A stretch of 22,622 bases of DNA from Acidobacteriota bacterium (GTDB taxonomy: Bacteria > Acidobacteriota > Thermoanaerobaculia > Multivoradales > JAHEKO01): contig JAOTZA010000011.1 in NCBI GenBank assembly GCA_029861655.1, positions 1 to 22,622 on the forward strand, read 5' to 3'. The translations under genes and the position numbers were made by a program. Shown in pieces: positions 15,299-22,622 of this stretch. The notes below the pieces were generated by a model. It ran no database searches and was not told the DNA's origin. It saw nothing but the letters and a program-made list of their open reading frames with translations. Position 1 is the stretch's first letter. Each line of letters starts with the position of its first letter.

Positions 15299-17086
15299 AT
15301 GACTGTTACCAGAGTAGAGTACGAACAGACCGTCTGGTCACTGACTAAATTGCTACCGGAACCGGTCGAAGAGGCGGCGTCACGGTTTTTGGCCGAGATG
15401 GAGGTAGCGGTTGGCGAATTGGAGGCCGCCAGGCCCCGACTGGGTCCGGAGCTCACCTCGGCAGAGCTTCTGGAGCTGCTGCGAACCTACGAAGCGTTGA
15501 CCGAGAAGAGCTTTGTCGTTTCCGCCTACGCCCAGCTGGCGTTTGCGGCGGACACGCAGAGCGAAGAGGCCCTGACTTTTCGCAATCGAATGGAGCAGGC
15601 CCTGATCGGTTTCAAGAACCGGGTCGTGTTTCTGACCCTTTGGTGGAAAGAGCTGAGCGACAGCGAAGCCAAACGGCTGTTGCCGGACGAGAGTCAGGAG
15701 CCGGACTTTGTCCACTTCCTGAGGGATCTTCGACGGATGAAGCCTTTCACCCTCGAGGAGCGGTGTGAGCAGATCGTCAACCTCAAGGATGCCGATGGTA
15801 TCGGAGCGGTCTTGACGCTCTACTCGATGCTTACGAATCGTCTCGAGTTCGAGATCGAAGTAGACAGCGAGACAAAACGGCTTACGCGAGATGAGGCCAT
15901 GAGCCTTGTCTTTTCTCCGCAAGCCGATCTGCGGGAGGCCGCCTATCGCGAGTCGTTTCGCGTCTTCAAGGGCGAGGCGAAGATCCTGGGCCAGATCTAT
16001 GTCAACCGGGTACGGGATTGGGCGAGCGAGCAGGTGGAGCTTCGAGGCTTCGGTTCGCCCATCGCGGTTCGCAACATCGCCAACGACGTCCCTGACCGGG
16101 CGGTGGAGGTTTTGCTGGAAACCGGAGCGGAGGCGGCGTCGGTCTTTCGAAGGTACTTTCGCTGGAAGGCCGGCCAACTCGGTACGGCGAAGCTCAGTCG
16201 CTACGATCTGTACGCTCCGCTGAGCGCCTCCGACTGGAGGATTCCCTACGCCGACGCCGTCGACCAGGTACTCGAGACCCTTGCCGACTTTCATCCCAGG
16301 TTCGAGGAACTGGCGCGGCGGGTCTTCGATGAACAACACATCGACAGCGAGATCAGAAAGGGAAAGAAGGGTGGAGCGTTTTGTGCCACCGTTCTGCCGT
16401 CGCAGACCCCCTGGCTTCTCGTCAACTACACTGGTCGGGTGCGTGATGTGGAGACCTTGGCCCACGAGTTGGGTCATGCGATCCACAGCATGATGGCGGC
16501 AGACCACTCGGTTCTTACCCAGCACGCCTCGTTGCCGCTGGCCGAGACGGCTTCGGTCTTTGCCGAGCGGCTACTCGCCGATCGGCTGCTGGCTGAGGAG
16601 TCCGATCCGCTGGTGCGCCGCGAGCTACTTGCGGCTTCCCTCGATGACATCTACGCCACGGTAGTCCGGCAGGCGTATTTTGTGCGTTTCGAGATCGCAG
16701 CGCACGAGGCCATCCTCGGTGGGCGTTCTCCGGAGGATCTCGGCGATCTATACTTCAATCTTCTGGCCGAGCAGTTTGGAGACTCGGTGGAGGTGGAGGA
16801 AGACTTCCGTTACGAGTGGCTCTCGATTCCGCACATCTACCACACACCTTTTTACTGTTATTCCTACAGTTTTGGACAACTCCTGGTGCTGGCTCTTTAC
16901 AGGCGGTACCAGGAAGAGGGTGAGTCGTTCATACCGGGCTATCTGCGGATCTTGACTCACGGTGGTTCGGCTCGCCCCGAGACGATTCTCTCCGAGGCCG
17001 GCGTCGACATGACCGATCGTGAGTTCTGGCGCGGCGGTGTTCGAGTGTTGAGCGGGTTGGTCGACGAGCTCGAAGCGGTCGGCTAA
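15299..17086 (+). CDS. pepF: Oligoendopeptidase F family (M3) metallopeptidase
   Basis: This is a cytoplasmic zinc peptidase that cuts oligopeptides of roughly 5-20 residues. At 595 residues without a signal peptide it has the expected length. The zinc site is HELGHAIHSMM with His389, Glu390 and His393. The third ligand is probably Glu416 in LPLAETASVFAE. The C-terminal IPHIYHTPFYCYSYSFGQLL segment carries the substrate-binding His/Tyr residues typical of PepF. The start ATG 15299 has AGGG at close distance. The gene faces away from the exported M64 peptidase across 91 bp. A secreted endopeptidase and a cytoplasmic oligopeptidase would make a logical pair for peptide use. Confidence 0.94.
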   Translation: MTVTRVEYEQTVWSLTKLLPEPVEEAASRFLAEMEVAVGELEAARPRLGPELTSAELLELLRTYEALTEKSFVVSAYAQLAFAADTQSEEALTFRNRMEQALIGFKNRVVFLTLWWKELSDSEAKRLLPDESQEPDFVHFLRDLRRMKPFTLEERCEQIVNLKDADGIGAVLTLYSMLTNRLEFEIEVDSETKRLTRDEAMSLVFSPQADLREAAYRESFRVFKGEAKILGQIYVNRVRDWASEQVELRGFGSPIAVRNIANDVPDRAVEVLLETGAEAASVFRRYFRWKAGQLGTAKLSRYDLYAPLSASDWRIPYADAVDQVLETLADFHPRFEELARRVFDEQHIDSEIRKGKKGGAFCATVLPSQTPWLLVNYTGRVRDVETLAHELGHAIHSMMAADHSVLTQHASLPLAETASVFAERLLADRLLAEESDPLVRRELLAASLDDIYATVVRQAYFVRFEIAAHEAILGGRSPEDLGDLYFNLLAEQFGDSVEVEEDFRYEWLSIPHIYHTPFYCYSYSFGQLLVLALYRRYQEEGESFIPGYLRILTHGGSARPETILSEAGVDMTDREFWRGGVRVLSGLVDELEAVG

Positions 17087-17091
17087 ACCAC

Positions 17092-17130
17092 CCCCTCGCC
17101 CTCGATTCCCCGGGGGAGTTGAGCGAGGGG
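17092..17130. terminator. Hairpin between convergent pepF and the SDR gene
   Basis: CCCCTCGCCCTCGATTCCCC pairs with GGGGGAGTTGAGCGAGGGG with a few wobble or mismatched positions, making a stem of nearly 19 bp with almost no loop. It lies 5 bp past the pepF stop and ends 3 bp before the SDR stop codon. There is no T-run on either side, so it may work as a transcription barrier or stability element, not a classic intrinsic terminator. Confidence 0.6.
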
Positions 17131-17133
17131 AGA

Positions 17134-17868
17134 TCAGAACCCCACCTTCCGCATGATCGCACGCGGTAGGTTGCGAATCACGAGCATGATCCAGCGCCAG
17201 GGCGGTGGCACATAGACCACCGGTCGACCGCGGTCGATTGCCCTCAAGACCCGCGGGGCGATCTTCTCGGGTTCGCCGGAAAAGGGGGGTCGATCGAGGC
17301 CGGCGGTCATGTCGGTCTTCACAAAGCCCGGCTTGACACACACTGTCTTCAGTCCCATCGAGCGAAACTTGTGGTCGAGGCCTTCGAGATAGTGGCTGAG
17401 ACCTGCCTTGGCGGCGCCGTAAAGGACGACAGGTTTTCGGCCGCGCTCTCCCGCGACCGAGCTGAAGACGCAGAGTGTGCCTCCTCCTCCGCCAGTCAGC
17501 CGCCGTCGAGCTTCCTCGCAAAACTCGATCGTGCGAGTGAAGTTGACGTCGAGGAGACGCCGCGAGAGAAGGTGGTCGCGCTCCAGCTCATCCTGCGGCG
17601 CAAAGAGTGCCGCCGTGACCACCACGGTGTCAAAGCCCCCAAGGGCGGTCTCGGCGGCGGCGAGAGCCGCGGCAAAGCCGTCGGGTTGCTCCAGGTCACA
17701 ATGGCTCGTCCCGACTTCGGCCCCGCCGAGCGCCTTGAGGTCCTGGGCGCTCCGATCGAGGGCATTGCGGTCACGCCCGAGCAAAAACAATCGGTCCCCA
17801 CGCGCGGCCATCTTGCGCGCCAGGGCTCGGCCCATTCCGCGGGTTGCCCCAAGGATCACGACCTTCAA
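17134..17868 (-). CDS. DprE2-like short-chain dehydrogenase/reductase
   Basis: The 244-residue protein is a classical SDR: GATRGMG at 7-13 binds NAD(P), FSSVAG at 135-140 carries the catalytic Ser, and Tyr150/Lys154 form YxxxK. A C-terminal tail with WRWIMLVIRNLP looks membrane-associated, as in DprE2-type proteins. I place the start at TTG 17868, where the sequence TTGA overlaps the stop of the FAD oxidase and GGAG stands 8 nt upstream. The longer in-frame reading toward 18651 runs antisense-free of family features through the oxidase gene and is not real. In mycobacteria DprE2 reduces the keto intermediate made by DprE1 to give polyprenyl-phospho-arabinose. A similar two-step sugar epimerisation is inferred here from the pairing. 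Confidence 0.88.
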   Translation of the reverse strand: MKVVILGATRGMGRALARKMAARGDRLFLLGRDRNALDRSAQDLKALGGAEVGTSHCDLEQPDGFAAALAAAETALGGFDTVVVTAALFAPQDELERDHLLSRRLLDVNFTRTIEFCEEARRRLTGGGGGTLCVFSSVAGERGRKPVVLYGAAKAGLSHYLEGLDHKFRSMGLKTVCVKPGFVKTDMTAGLDRPPFSGEPEKIAPRVLRAIDRGRPVVYVPPPWRWIMLVIRNLPRAIMRKVGF

Positions 17869-19193
17869 CGCGCTTGCTCCAAAAGCCGCACCGACTGGGC
17901 GCTTTGCAGACGCCGTTCGGGGTCCCAACGGCGTCGGGCCGCGTCGAACGCCTCGAGCCGCGGCTCCATTGCCGCGAAATGATCGCGCCGGGTCAGGCTG
18001 TCTTTGGTTAGATAGATGCGTCCGCCTTCGGCAATGACGCGCCGGTTGAGCTGATTGACGATCTCTTGCGTCGTCCGCTTGATCTGCAGATCGACGGCTA
18101 TAGAAATCCCGGGGCGCGGAAACGATAGCAGCCCTTCGCCCACCTCGCCGCAGTCCTTGATGACACACAGAAACGAGCCGGCTCGGCTCGACACCAGCGA
18201 TTCTAGAAAACGGCGGGTGGCCCCGGGCCTCTCGGTTTCCGGGAGCACGCACTGGTGTTGGGTGAACCCGCGCCGGCCGTAGATGCGGTTCCAGCGACTG
18301 ACCGCGTCGAGTGGGTGGAAGAAGCTTTCCGGATGACGGATACCGGCTTTGAGCCGGCGCGGATGGCGGCGGAAATAGAGCGTGTTGAAGGCTCGCATCG
18401 AAACCCTGTTGAGCAGCCAGCCGGGGCAGTAGAAGGGCACGCTCATTCGGTGTTTCTCGGCCGGCGGGTTGGTCGGTGCTTCGTTCTTTTCGGCCCAGCG
18501 GCCGCGAATCAGGATGCCGCGACCAAGGCCGCGGCCGGTGGCCAACGCATCCAGCCAGCCAACGGTAAATGGCCAATCCGAGGCGGCGGTGCGCAAACCT
18601 AGAATCAGATCCTCGAGACTCTCGACACGTTGGGTTTCGGCCCAGATCCAAGGTGAAGGAATCGGCTGCAGGCGTACCTCCGCTTCAAGGATATGTCCGG
18701 TCAGACCCATCCCGCCCAGCGTGGCCCGAAACAGATCAGCGCGTTCCTCGCGTGAACACCGAACGACGCGTCCATCGGCGAGCAGTAGCCGCAACGACTG
18801 GACGTGCCTGCCGATCGTGCCATCCACATGGTGGTTCTTTCCGTGGACGTCGGCAGCCACCATGCCGCCGAGGGTCACGTACTGGGTGCCCGGGAGGACC
18901 GGAAAGCTCCAGCCCCGAGGCAAGATCACACGCTGGATCTTGGCCAGCGACACACCGGCCTCGCCGCGCAAGAGACCATCGGCTTCATCGAAAAGGAGGA
19001 TCTGATCGGCACGCGTCGAACCGGCTACTTTGTGAGCGCCGGGTGGAGGCAGGGACGAGTCGCCGTAAGAACGACCAAGGCCTCGTGTGAGAACGGCGTC
19101 GCGCGCGATCTCTTCGAGGTTCTCCCCCAGGATCTCCTCACCGGGCGCCGAGGTGCCGCCCCAGCCGCGGAGAATTCTTGTCGGCGTAGCCAC
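17865..19193 (-). CDS. DprE1-like FAD-dependent oxidase (polyprenylphosphoryl-ribose 2-oxidase-like)
   Basis: This 442-residue protein has the VAO-type FAD fold and matches mycobacterial DprE1 along its length: LRGWGGTSAP at the start, RGLGRSYGDSSL at 37-48, VLPGTQYVTLGGMVAADVHGKNHH at 99-122, FFHPLDAVSRWNRIYG at 291-306, and IYLTKDS with Lys397 near the end. His117 lies in HGKNHH, where DprE1 carries its active-site histidine. The position of DprE1 Cys387 (ICVDF) is Ala366 here (IAVDL). The enzyme would oxidise a lipid-linked pentose at C2 for the partner SDR to reduce. Start is GTG 19193 with AGGA about 7 nt upstream. Its stop overlaps the SDR start. The exact substrate is not shown by sequence. 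Confidence 0.9.
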   Translation of the reverse strand: MATPTRILRGWGGTSAPGEEILGENLEEIARDAVLTRGLGRSYGDSSLPPPGAHKVAGSTRADQILLFDEADGLLRGEAGVSLAKIQRVILPRGWSFPVLPGTQYVTLGGMVAADVHGKNHHVDGTIGRHVQSLRLLLADGRVVRCSREERADLFRATLGGMGLTGHILEAEVRLQPIPSPWIWAETQRVESLEDLILGLRTAASDWPFTVGWLDALATGRGLGRGILIRGRWAEKNEAPTNPPAEKHRMSVPFYCPGWLLNRVSMRAFNTLYFRRHPRRLKAGIRHPESFFHPLDAVSRWNRIYGRRGFTQHQCVLPETERPGATRRFLESLVSSRAGSFLCVIKDCGEVGEGLLSFPRPGISIAVDLQIKRTTQEIVNQLNRRVIAEGGRIYLTKDSLTRRDHFAAMEPRLEAFDAARRRWDPERRLQSAQSVRLLEQAR

Positions 19194-19262
19194 CAGGGAA
19201 TCCTACGTCAAGGGGCTGTGATGCGCGGAGGTAGCAACGGCCACAGGCGGCGCCGACCTCGG

Positions 19263-21851
19263 TTAGCCGGGCACCTCCTCGAGGCCGCCGAGAAGGAGAG
19301 CGTTGAAGAGCAGTTTGAACGTGCGCAGCGGTTGTGCACGGTGCTGAGCACGGAACCCGAGCAAAACGACCCGTCCCTTGCCGACCGCATACTCGACAAC
19401 CGCGGCCCGACGTTCGAGGAGCTGAGCACCTGCAAGGTAGCCGCTCAGCCGGATGTCGTCTCGGTGCTCCGGGTAGCGGGCTACGACGCGGCGCTCGAAG
19501 CGGGCGTCGGGTACCGACGTACGAAACGCCGGTGACCCGGCGAAATACCCGGCCTCCTCTTCTCTCATGCCAAAGCCCAAGGGGTGCGTCGTGTCGATCA
19601 ACAGCCGAACGGTGGTTCCGGGAGCCGAGAACTCGGTTGAGTTCTTGCCCTTGAGCACGTTTCGCACCGGCAGCTGAAAAAGCTCGATAAAATAATCGCT
19701 CGATGAGTCGAGCGCGACCACCGTGCCGCCGGCTTTTACCCAAGTCTTGATTCGATCTCCACCCTCAACGCCGATGCCGCCAGAATATTCGGGTGGCATC
19801 TTGGCCGCGAAACGGCGCGCATCCTCCGACTCCGGCTCGCCCTTCTCGATGAGCGATTTGCCGACGTCGGGGAAGAGCAACACGTCGAGCTCCTCGAACT
19901 CTCCTTTCTCGATTTGCTGGTTGGAGAGGTTGAGGAAGGGAAATTCATAGCTCTCGAGCAGAAAACGAGTCCAGCCCTCGTCCATCGATGCGCGCCAGGG
20001 TTTGTAGAGACCGGTGCGTTGAGGCCGCAGTCGCCAGCGTCTCCCCTCCGGCTCGGCTTCGAGCCCACGAATCGGAAGATGGAGTTCGTTCGAGAGGCGG
20101 GATAGTTCCGAGACCTCGATGACGTGGGGCGGAAGATAGATATCGCCGACCTGGCCTCCCGAGGGTGCCTGCGAGAGCCAGAAGACCGAACGACCGGATT
20201 CCAGAAGACGGTTGATCGCCGTAAAGGCGGTGTCGGCGGCGTGGGAGATGACATATCCACCCTCGGCAGGGGAGACATCCCCACCTGGCCACAGGGGCTC
20301 TTCGATCCGGCTGAGGTCTCCCGTCACCGGCTCTGAGGTCTCGACGATCTCCACTCCCATCGAAAGCGGTAGCGACCAAGAGGTCACGTCGTATGGAGGG
20401 ATGATGGGGCCGTCTTTATGCGGCCTGACCTCCGGGTAACGTTGAGGCCGCAGCATCGTTCGAAGGAAGGCCCGGTAGGGCTGAGCGGCTGGGATGACCA
20501 GGGTCCCCGCGGGATAGCGGGTCCGGCCGACCCTCAGCTCTTCGTCGGCAACGGAAACACGGACACCGTGTCGCAAAAGAAGGTCAACCAGCTTGGCCGC
20601 TGCCACCGGGTCGTGCTGATCGGGGGCGACGATCCAGGCGTAGGGGGGCTCCGAGAGGCCGCTCTCGCTCGACTCCCGTGCCATACGACCGAAGTTGGTC
20701 AAGATCTCTTGCCGGTACTGCGATGCCGACTCGGCCAGCGCCCAGGTTGCAATCAACTCGTACTCGACGATGTCGCGCAGCCTCCACCATCCACCGGGCC
20801 AAGGAGAGGGAAAGTTGGCGCGCCGTTTGTACTCCGGAAACCCCTTGCGGCCGCCGCGCAGCTCGCCGGGCTCGATGTAGATCGGCGATGCGATGCGCAC
20901 GCTCGCCACCTCGGTGAGCAGACCGGTGACGTTTTTCCACCAGGCGGTGTTGCGGGTGCCGCCGGGCCAGTAGCTGTCGTAGATCATGTTATGACCGACG
21001 CCGGTCTTGCCCGCCTCTTCTAGGCGGAAGGACATGTTGGTGCCGATCAAGTCGGCTTGGCGAAAGATCAGCGAGTGAACCTCCGGCGCCAAGGGATCGG
21101 TCTGCGGTGGCACGAACATGCGAACGCTCGACGAACCCATCTGGTGCTCATCGACAAAGACCTGTGGAAACCACTCATGGTAGAGAAGATTGTTGACGAC
21201 TTGCGTCTCTTTCTGGGTGAGCATGTAGAAGTCGCGGTTGTTGTCGTGGCCCACGTAGGGTTGGTAGAGCCACGGCATGCGGCCACCTTCGTATTCGGTG
21301 CCGACATGCTTGTCGTACCAGTCCACCACCATCACCTGACCGTCCGGGTTGATCGACGGCATCAGGAGCAGAATCACGTCTTCCATCCAGGCGGTCTTGC
21401 GTGGATCGCGGGTGGTGGCGAAGTCATGAACGAATTCCATGGCCATCTGGGTGGAGCCGACCTCGGTCGAGTGGATGGTGCAGGTGACGAGCGCGATCAC
21501 TTTCCCCTCGCGCGCCAGTGCCTCCGCTTCGGCGGGATCCAACTCGTCGGCGTTGGCTAAACGGCGGGCAATCGACCGGTAGCGGTCTAGATTCGCCTGG
21601 TTCGACTCCGAGGTCAGGATGACTGTCCGCATCTCGTTTCCGAGCGTCGAGACGCCTGCTTGCTCGACGGAAACACGTGGCGAGCCCTGGGCGACCAGGT
21701 CGATGTACTCGAGCACCCGGCTGTACGGCGCCAGCTTGCGATCGGCGCCGACACGGTGACCGAGAAAACTCTCCGGGGTCGGGATCTCCTCGGCCGCTGA
21801 AAGCGATACGCCGGCGAGGAGGCAGATCACGGGCAAGAGTTTTCGCAGCAT
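19263..21851 (-). CDS. Exported M14-family zinc carboxypeptidase-like protein
   Basis: The 862-residue protein begins with a clear signal peptide (MLRKLLPVICLLAGVSLSAAEE). The M14 domain covers about residues 40-420. TIHSTEVG supplies zinc ligands His127 and Glu130, SINPDGQ is at 167-172, HDNNRDFYM has the Asn/Arg substrate site (Arg206), and DEHQMG provides the third ligand His236. I cannot place the catalytic Glu with certainty. The C-terminal part (DVLLFPDVGKSLI, GGTVVALDSSSDYF, GKGRVVLLGF) looks like the glutamine-amidotransferase-like fold seen behind M14 domains in large bacterial members. AAGGAG stands about 10 nt before ATG 21851, so the start is firm. It probably trims peptides in the periplasm or outside. 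The gene ends 69 bp before dprE1-like on the same strand, so read-through is possible. Confidence 0.93.
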   Translation of the reverse strand: MLRKLLPVICLLAGVSLSAAEEIPTPESFLGHRVGADRKLAPYSRVLEYIDLVAQGSPRVSVEQAGVSTLGNEMRTVILTSESNQANLDRYRSIARRLANADELDPAEAEALAREGKVIALVTCTIHSTEVGSTQMAMEFVHDFATTRDPRKTAWMEDVILLLMPSINPDGQVMVVDWYDKHVGTEYEGGRMPWLYQPYVGHDNNRDFYMLTQKETQVVNNLLYHEWFPQVFVDEHQMGSSSVRMFVPPQTDPLAPEVHSLIFRQADLIGTNMSFRLEEAGKTGVGHNMIYDSYWPGGTRNTAWWKNVTGLLTEVASVRIASPIYIEPGELRGGRKGFPEYKRRANFPSPWPGGWWRLRDIVEYELIATWALAESASQYRQEILTNFGRMARESSESGLSEPPYAWIVAPDQHDPVAAAKLVDLLLRHGVRVSVADEELRVGRTRYPAGTLVIPAAQPYRAFLRTMLRPQRYPEVRPHKDGPIIPPYDVTSWSLPLSMGVEIVETSEPVTGDLSRIEEPLWPGGDVSPAEGGYVISHAADTAFTAINRLLESGRSVFWLSQAPSGGQVGDIYLPPHVIEVSELSRLSNELHLPIRGLEAEPEGRRWRLRPQRTGLYKPWRASMDEGWTRFLLESYEFPFLNLSNQQIEKGEFEELDVLLFPDVGKSLIEKGEPESEDARRFAAKMPPEYSGGIGVEGGDRIKTWVKAGGTVVALDSSSDYFIELFQLPVRNVLKGKNSTEFSAPGTTVRLLIDTTHPLGFGMREEEAGYFAGSPAFRTSVPDARFERRVVARYPEHRDDIRLSGYLAGAQLLERRAAVVEYAVGKGRVVLLGFRAQHRAQPLRTFKLLFNALLLGGLEEVPG

Positions 21852-22004
21852 CCGGGGAATCTCCTTTTTGGCCGGTCTGGCGCCTGGGTAGCGAGGCGGG
21901 TAAGTTCGGTGGGTCAGCAGTCCACGGATCGCAGGCTAACATGGTGCTTTTGAGCAACTGGCGGGCGTTTTGCACCTTCAGCGTGGGAGAAACCTGGATA
22001 CGTC

Positions 22005-22622
22005 ATGAGTAGAAGAACACAGAAAGGCTACGCGGCGGTTTTGTGTGTCTGGCTGGTGGCACTCTTTCTGATCGCGTCGCCTCCTGTCATCAGCGACGTC
22101 GATCAAAACCTCGATCGGTCGGCCCGCGCCGCCCAACTCATGGACGAAGAAGTGTTGAGTTATGGATGGAGTCTCGGCGGCTTCAAGGGAATGCTGGCGC
22201 GGCTCGTGGTCCCGGGACGTGGGGGAGCGACCCTGCGTACCGGCCGCAACGGCACGGGACATCTGGTGAGCGAGCTGAACATTTTTTCGCCCCGGAGCCG
22301 CCATGGCGATTTCCAGCGCTACGGCGCCGAGATCGGCTCAGGACCTGCTGCCGAAACGCTCAAGGCCTGGACGACACAGATGTTTCGCGGCAGAAAGAAG
22401 GAAAAGGAGGAGGATCTCGGCGGCGAAGAAGCGGTCGACATTGCTTCGAGTATCTGGCGTCTGCGGCGCGAGCCCGCGTTTGGCTCGGGTCGCTCTCGGC
22501 TCTGGTCGGGCGGCAACTTCTATCCGATCGAAGTCCGGCCCGCCGGCAAAAGCTGGGCCACCCTCGAGGGGCACCGCATCACGACTCGGTCCTTCTTGAT
22601 TCAGGGAGTGCGAAAAGAGGGT
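22005..22622 (+). CDS. Exported or membrane-anchored protein, possibly DUF3108-like, 3' end outside the window
   Basis: From ATG 22005 the frame is open to the window edge (206 codons) without a stop. The N-terminus MSRRTQKGYAAVLCVWLVALFLIASPPVIS is a signal peptide or membrane anchor. The part after it (EEVLSYGWSLGGFKGMLARLVVPGR, then LNIFSPRSRHGDFQRYGAE and IASSIWRLRREP) resembles DUF3108-type periplasmic beta-rich proteins, but I recall that pattern only loosely. A Lys/Glu-rich patch (GRKKEKEEDLGGEE) sits near residue 130. GGA lies about 8 nt before the start. It is divergent from the M14 gene across a 153-bp gap in which I see no strong promoter. The function is unknown. Confidence 0.65.
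   Translation, partial: MSRRTQKGYAAVLCVWLVALFLIASPPVISDVDQNLDRSARAAQLMDEEVLSYGWSLGGFKGMLARLVVPGRGGATLRTGRNGTGHLVSELNIFSPRSRHGDFQRYGAEIGSGPAAETLKAWTTQMFRGRKKEKEEDLGGEEAVDIASSIWRLRREPAFGSGRSRLWSGGNFYPIEVRPAGKSWATLEGHRITTRSFLIQGVRKEG

Noticed and set aside
15380..16525. A 381-codon minus-strand ORF antisense to pepF
   Set aside because: No family resemblance; pepF with its HELGH zinc site explains the region.
17869..18651. N-terminal extension of the SDR to a 505-residue protein
   Set aside because: The added 261 residues lie wholly inside the DprE1-like gene in another frame and are unlike any SDR; a TTG with GGAG gives a normal 244-residue SDR.
1..22622. CRISPR arrays, tRNA/rRNA genes, phage or conjugation genes, transposases
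   Set aside because: Looked for on both strands; no regularly spaced repeats, no cloverleaf or rRNA-like sequence, and no such protein motifs were seen.

Overview
This 22.6 kb window is high-GC bacterial chromosomal DNA carrying ordinary housekeeping and peptidase genes. Both ends cut through genes. There is no tRNA, rRNA, CRISPR array, transposase or phage gene that I can see. The gene mix is an ATP-type PEP carboxykinase, a complete SUF operon with SufU, four different peptidase families (several with secretion signals), a DprE1/DprE2-like pair and a SMUG-type uracil-DNA glycosylase. That would suit a peptide-using, Gram-negative-type soil or marine bacterium. An acidobacterial (Thermoanaerobaculia-like) origin is my best guess, but it is an inference with no marker gene behind it.

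Layout. Positions 1-1239 (-) hold the first 413 codons of an unidentified Rossmann-fold dehydrogenase-like protein. It is divergent from an exported M20 amidohydrolase (1354-2664). A 682-bp gap follows, with a structured dispersed repeat and an inverted partial copy. Next come a candidate promoter and pckA (3347-4966), then a perfect bidirectional terminator hairpin and a convergent dodecin gene (5035-5238, -). Divergent from dodecin are a SMUG-like uracil-DNA glycosylase (5328-6047) and an AI-2E/PerM-family membrane protein (6094-7227).

The centre is a six-gene iron-sulfur assembly operon at 7331-13275: an Rrf2-family regulator, then sufB, sufC, sufD, sufS and sufU, all on the plus strand with short gaps or an overlap. 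Its promoter (TTGACA-N16-TACGAT) is followed at once by a perfect 10-5-10 palindrome. The palindrome's core fits the E. coli IscR type-1 half-sites, so autoregulation by the first gene is likely. SufS with SufU takes sulfur from cysteine, SufBCD builds the cluster, and the regulator probably senses cluster status through three cysteines.

After sufU lies a second full copy of the repeat. Then come an exported M64 metallopeptidase (13738-15207, -), a divergent M3 oligoendopeptidase F (15299-17086, +), and a convergent hairpin. A minus-strand group follows: an exported M14 carboxypeptidase-like protein (19263-21851), a DprE1-like FAD oxidase (17865-19193) and a DprE2-like SDR (17134-17868). The last two are coupled by a TTGA stop/start overlap. 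The window ends inside an unidentified exported or membrane-anchored protein (from 22005), possibly DUF3108-like.

The least explained parts are the repeat family (full copies at 2714 and 13318, partial inverted copy at 3138-3172), the dehydrogenase-like protein at the left edge and the open-ended gene at the right edge. The best mechanistic inference is the Rrf2/IscR-type control of the suf operon.
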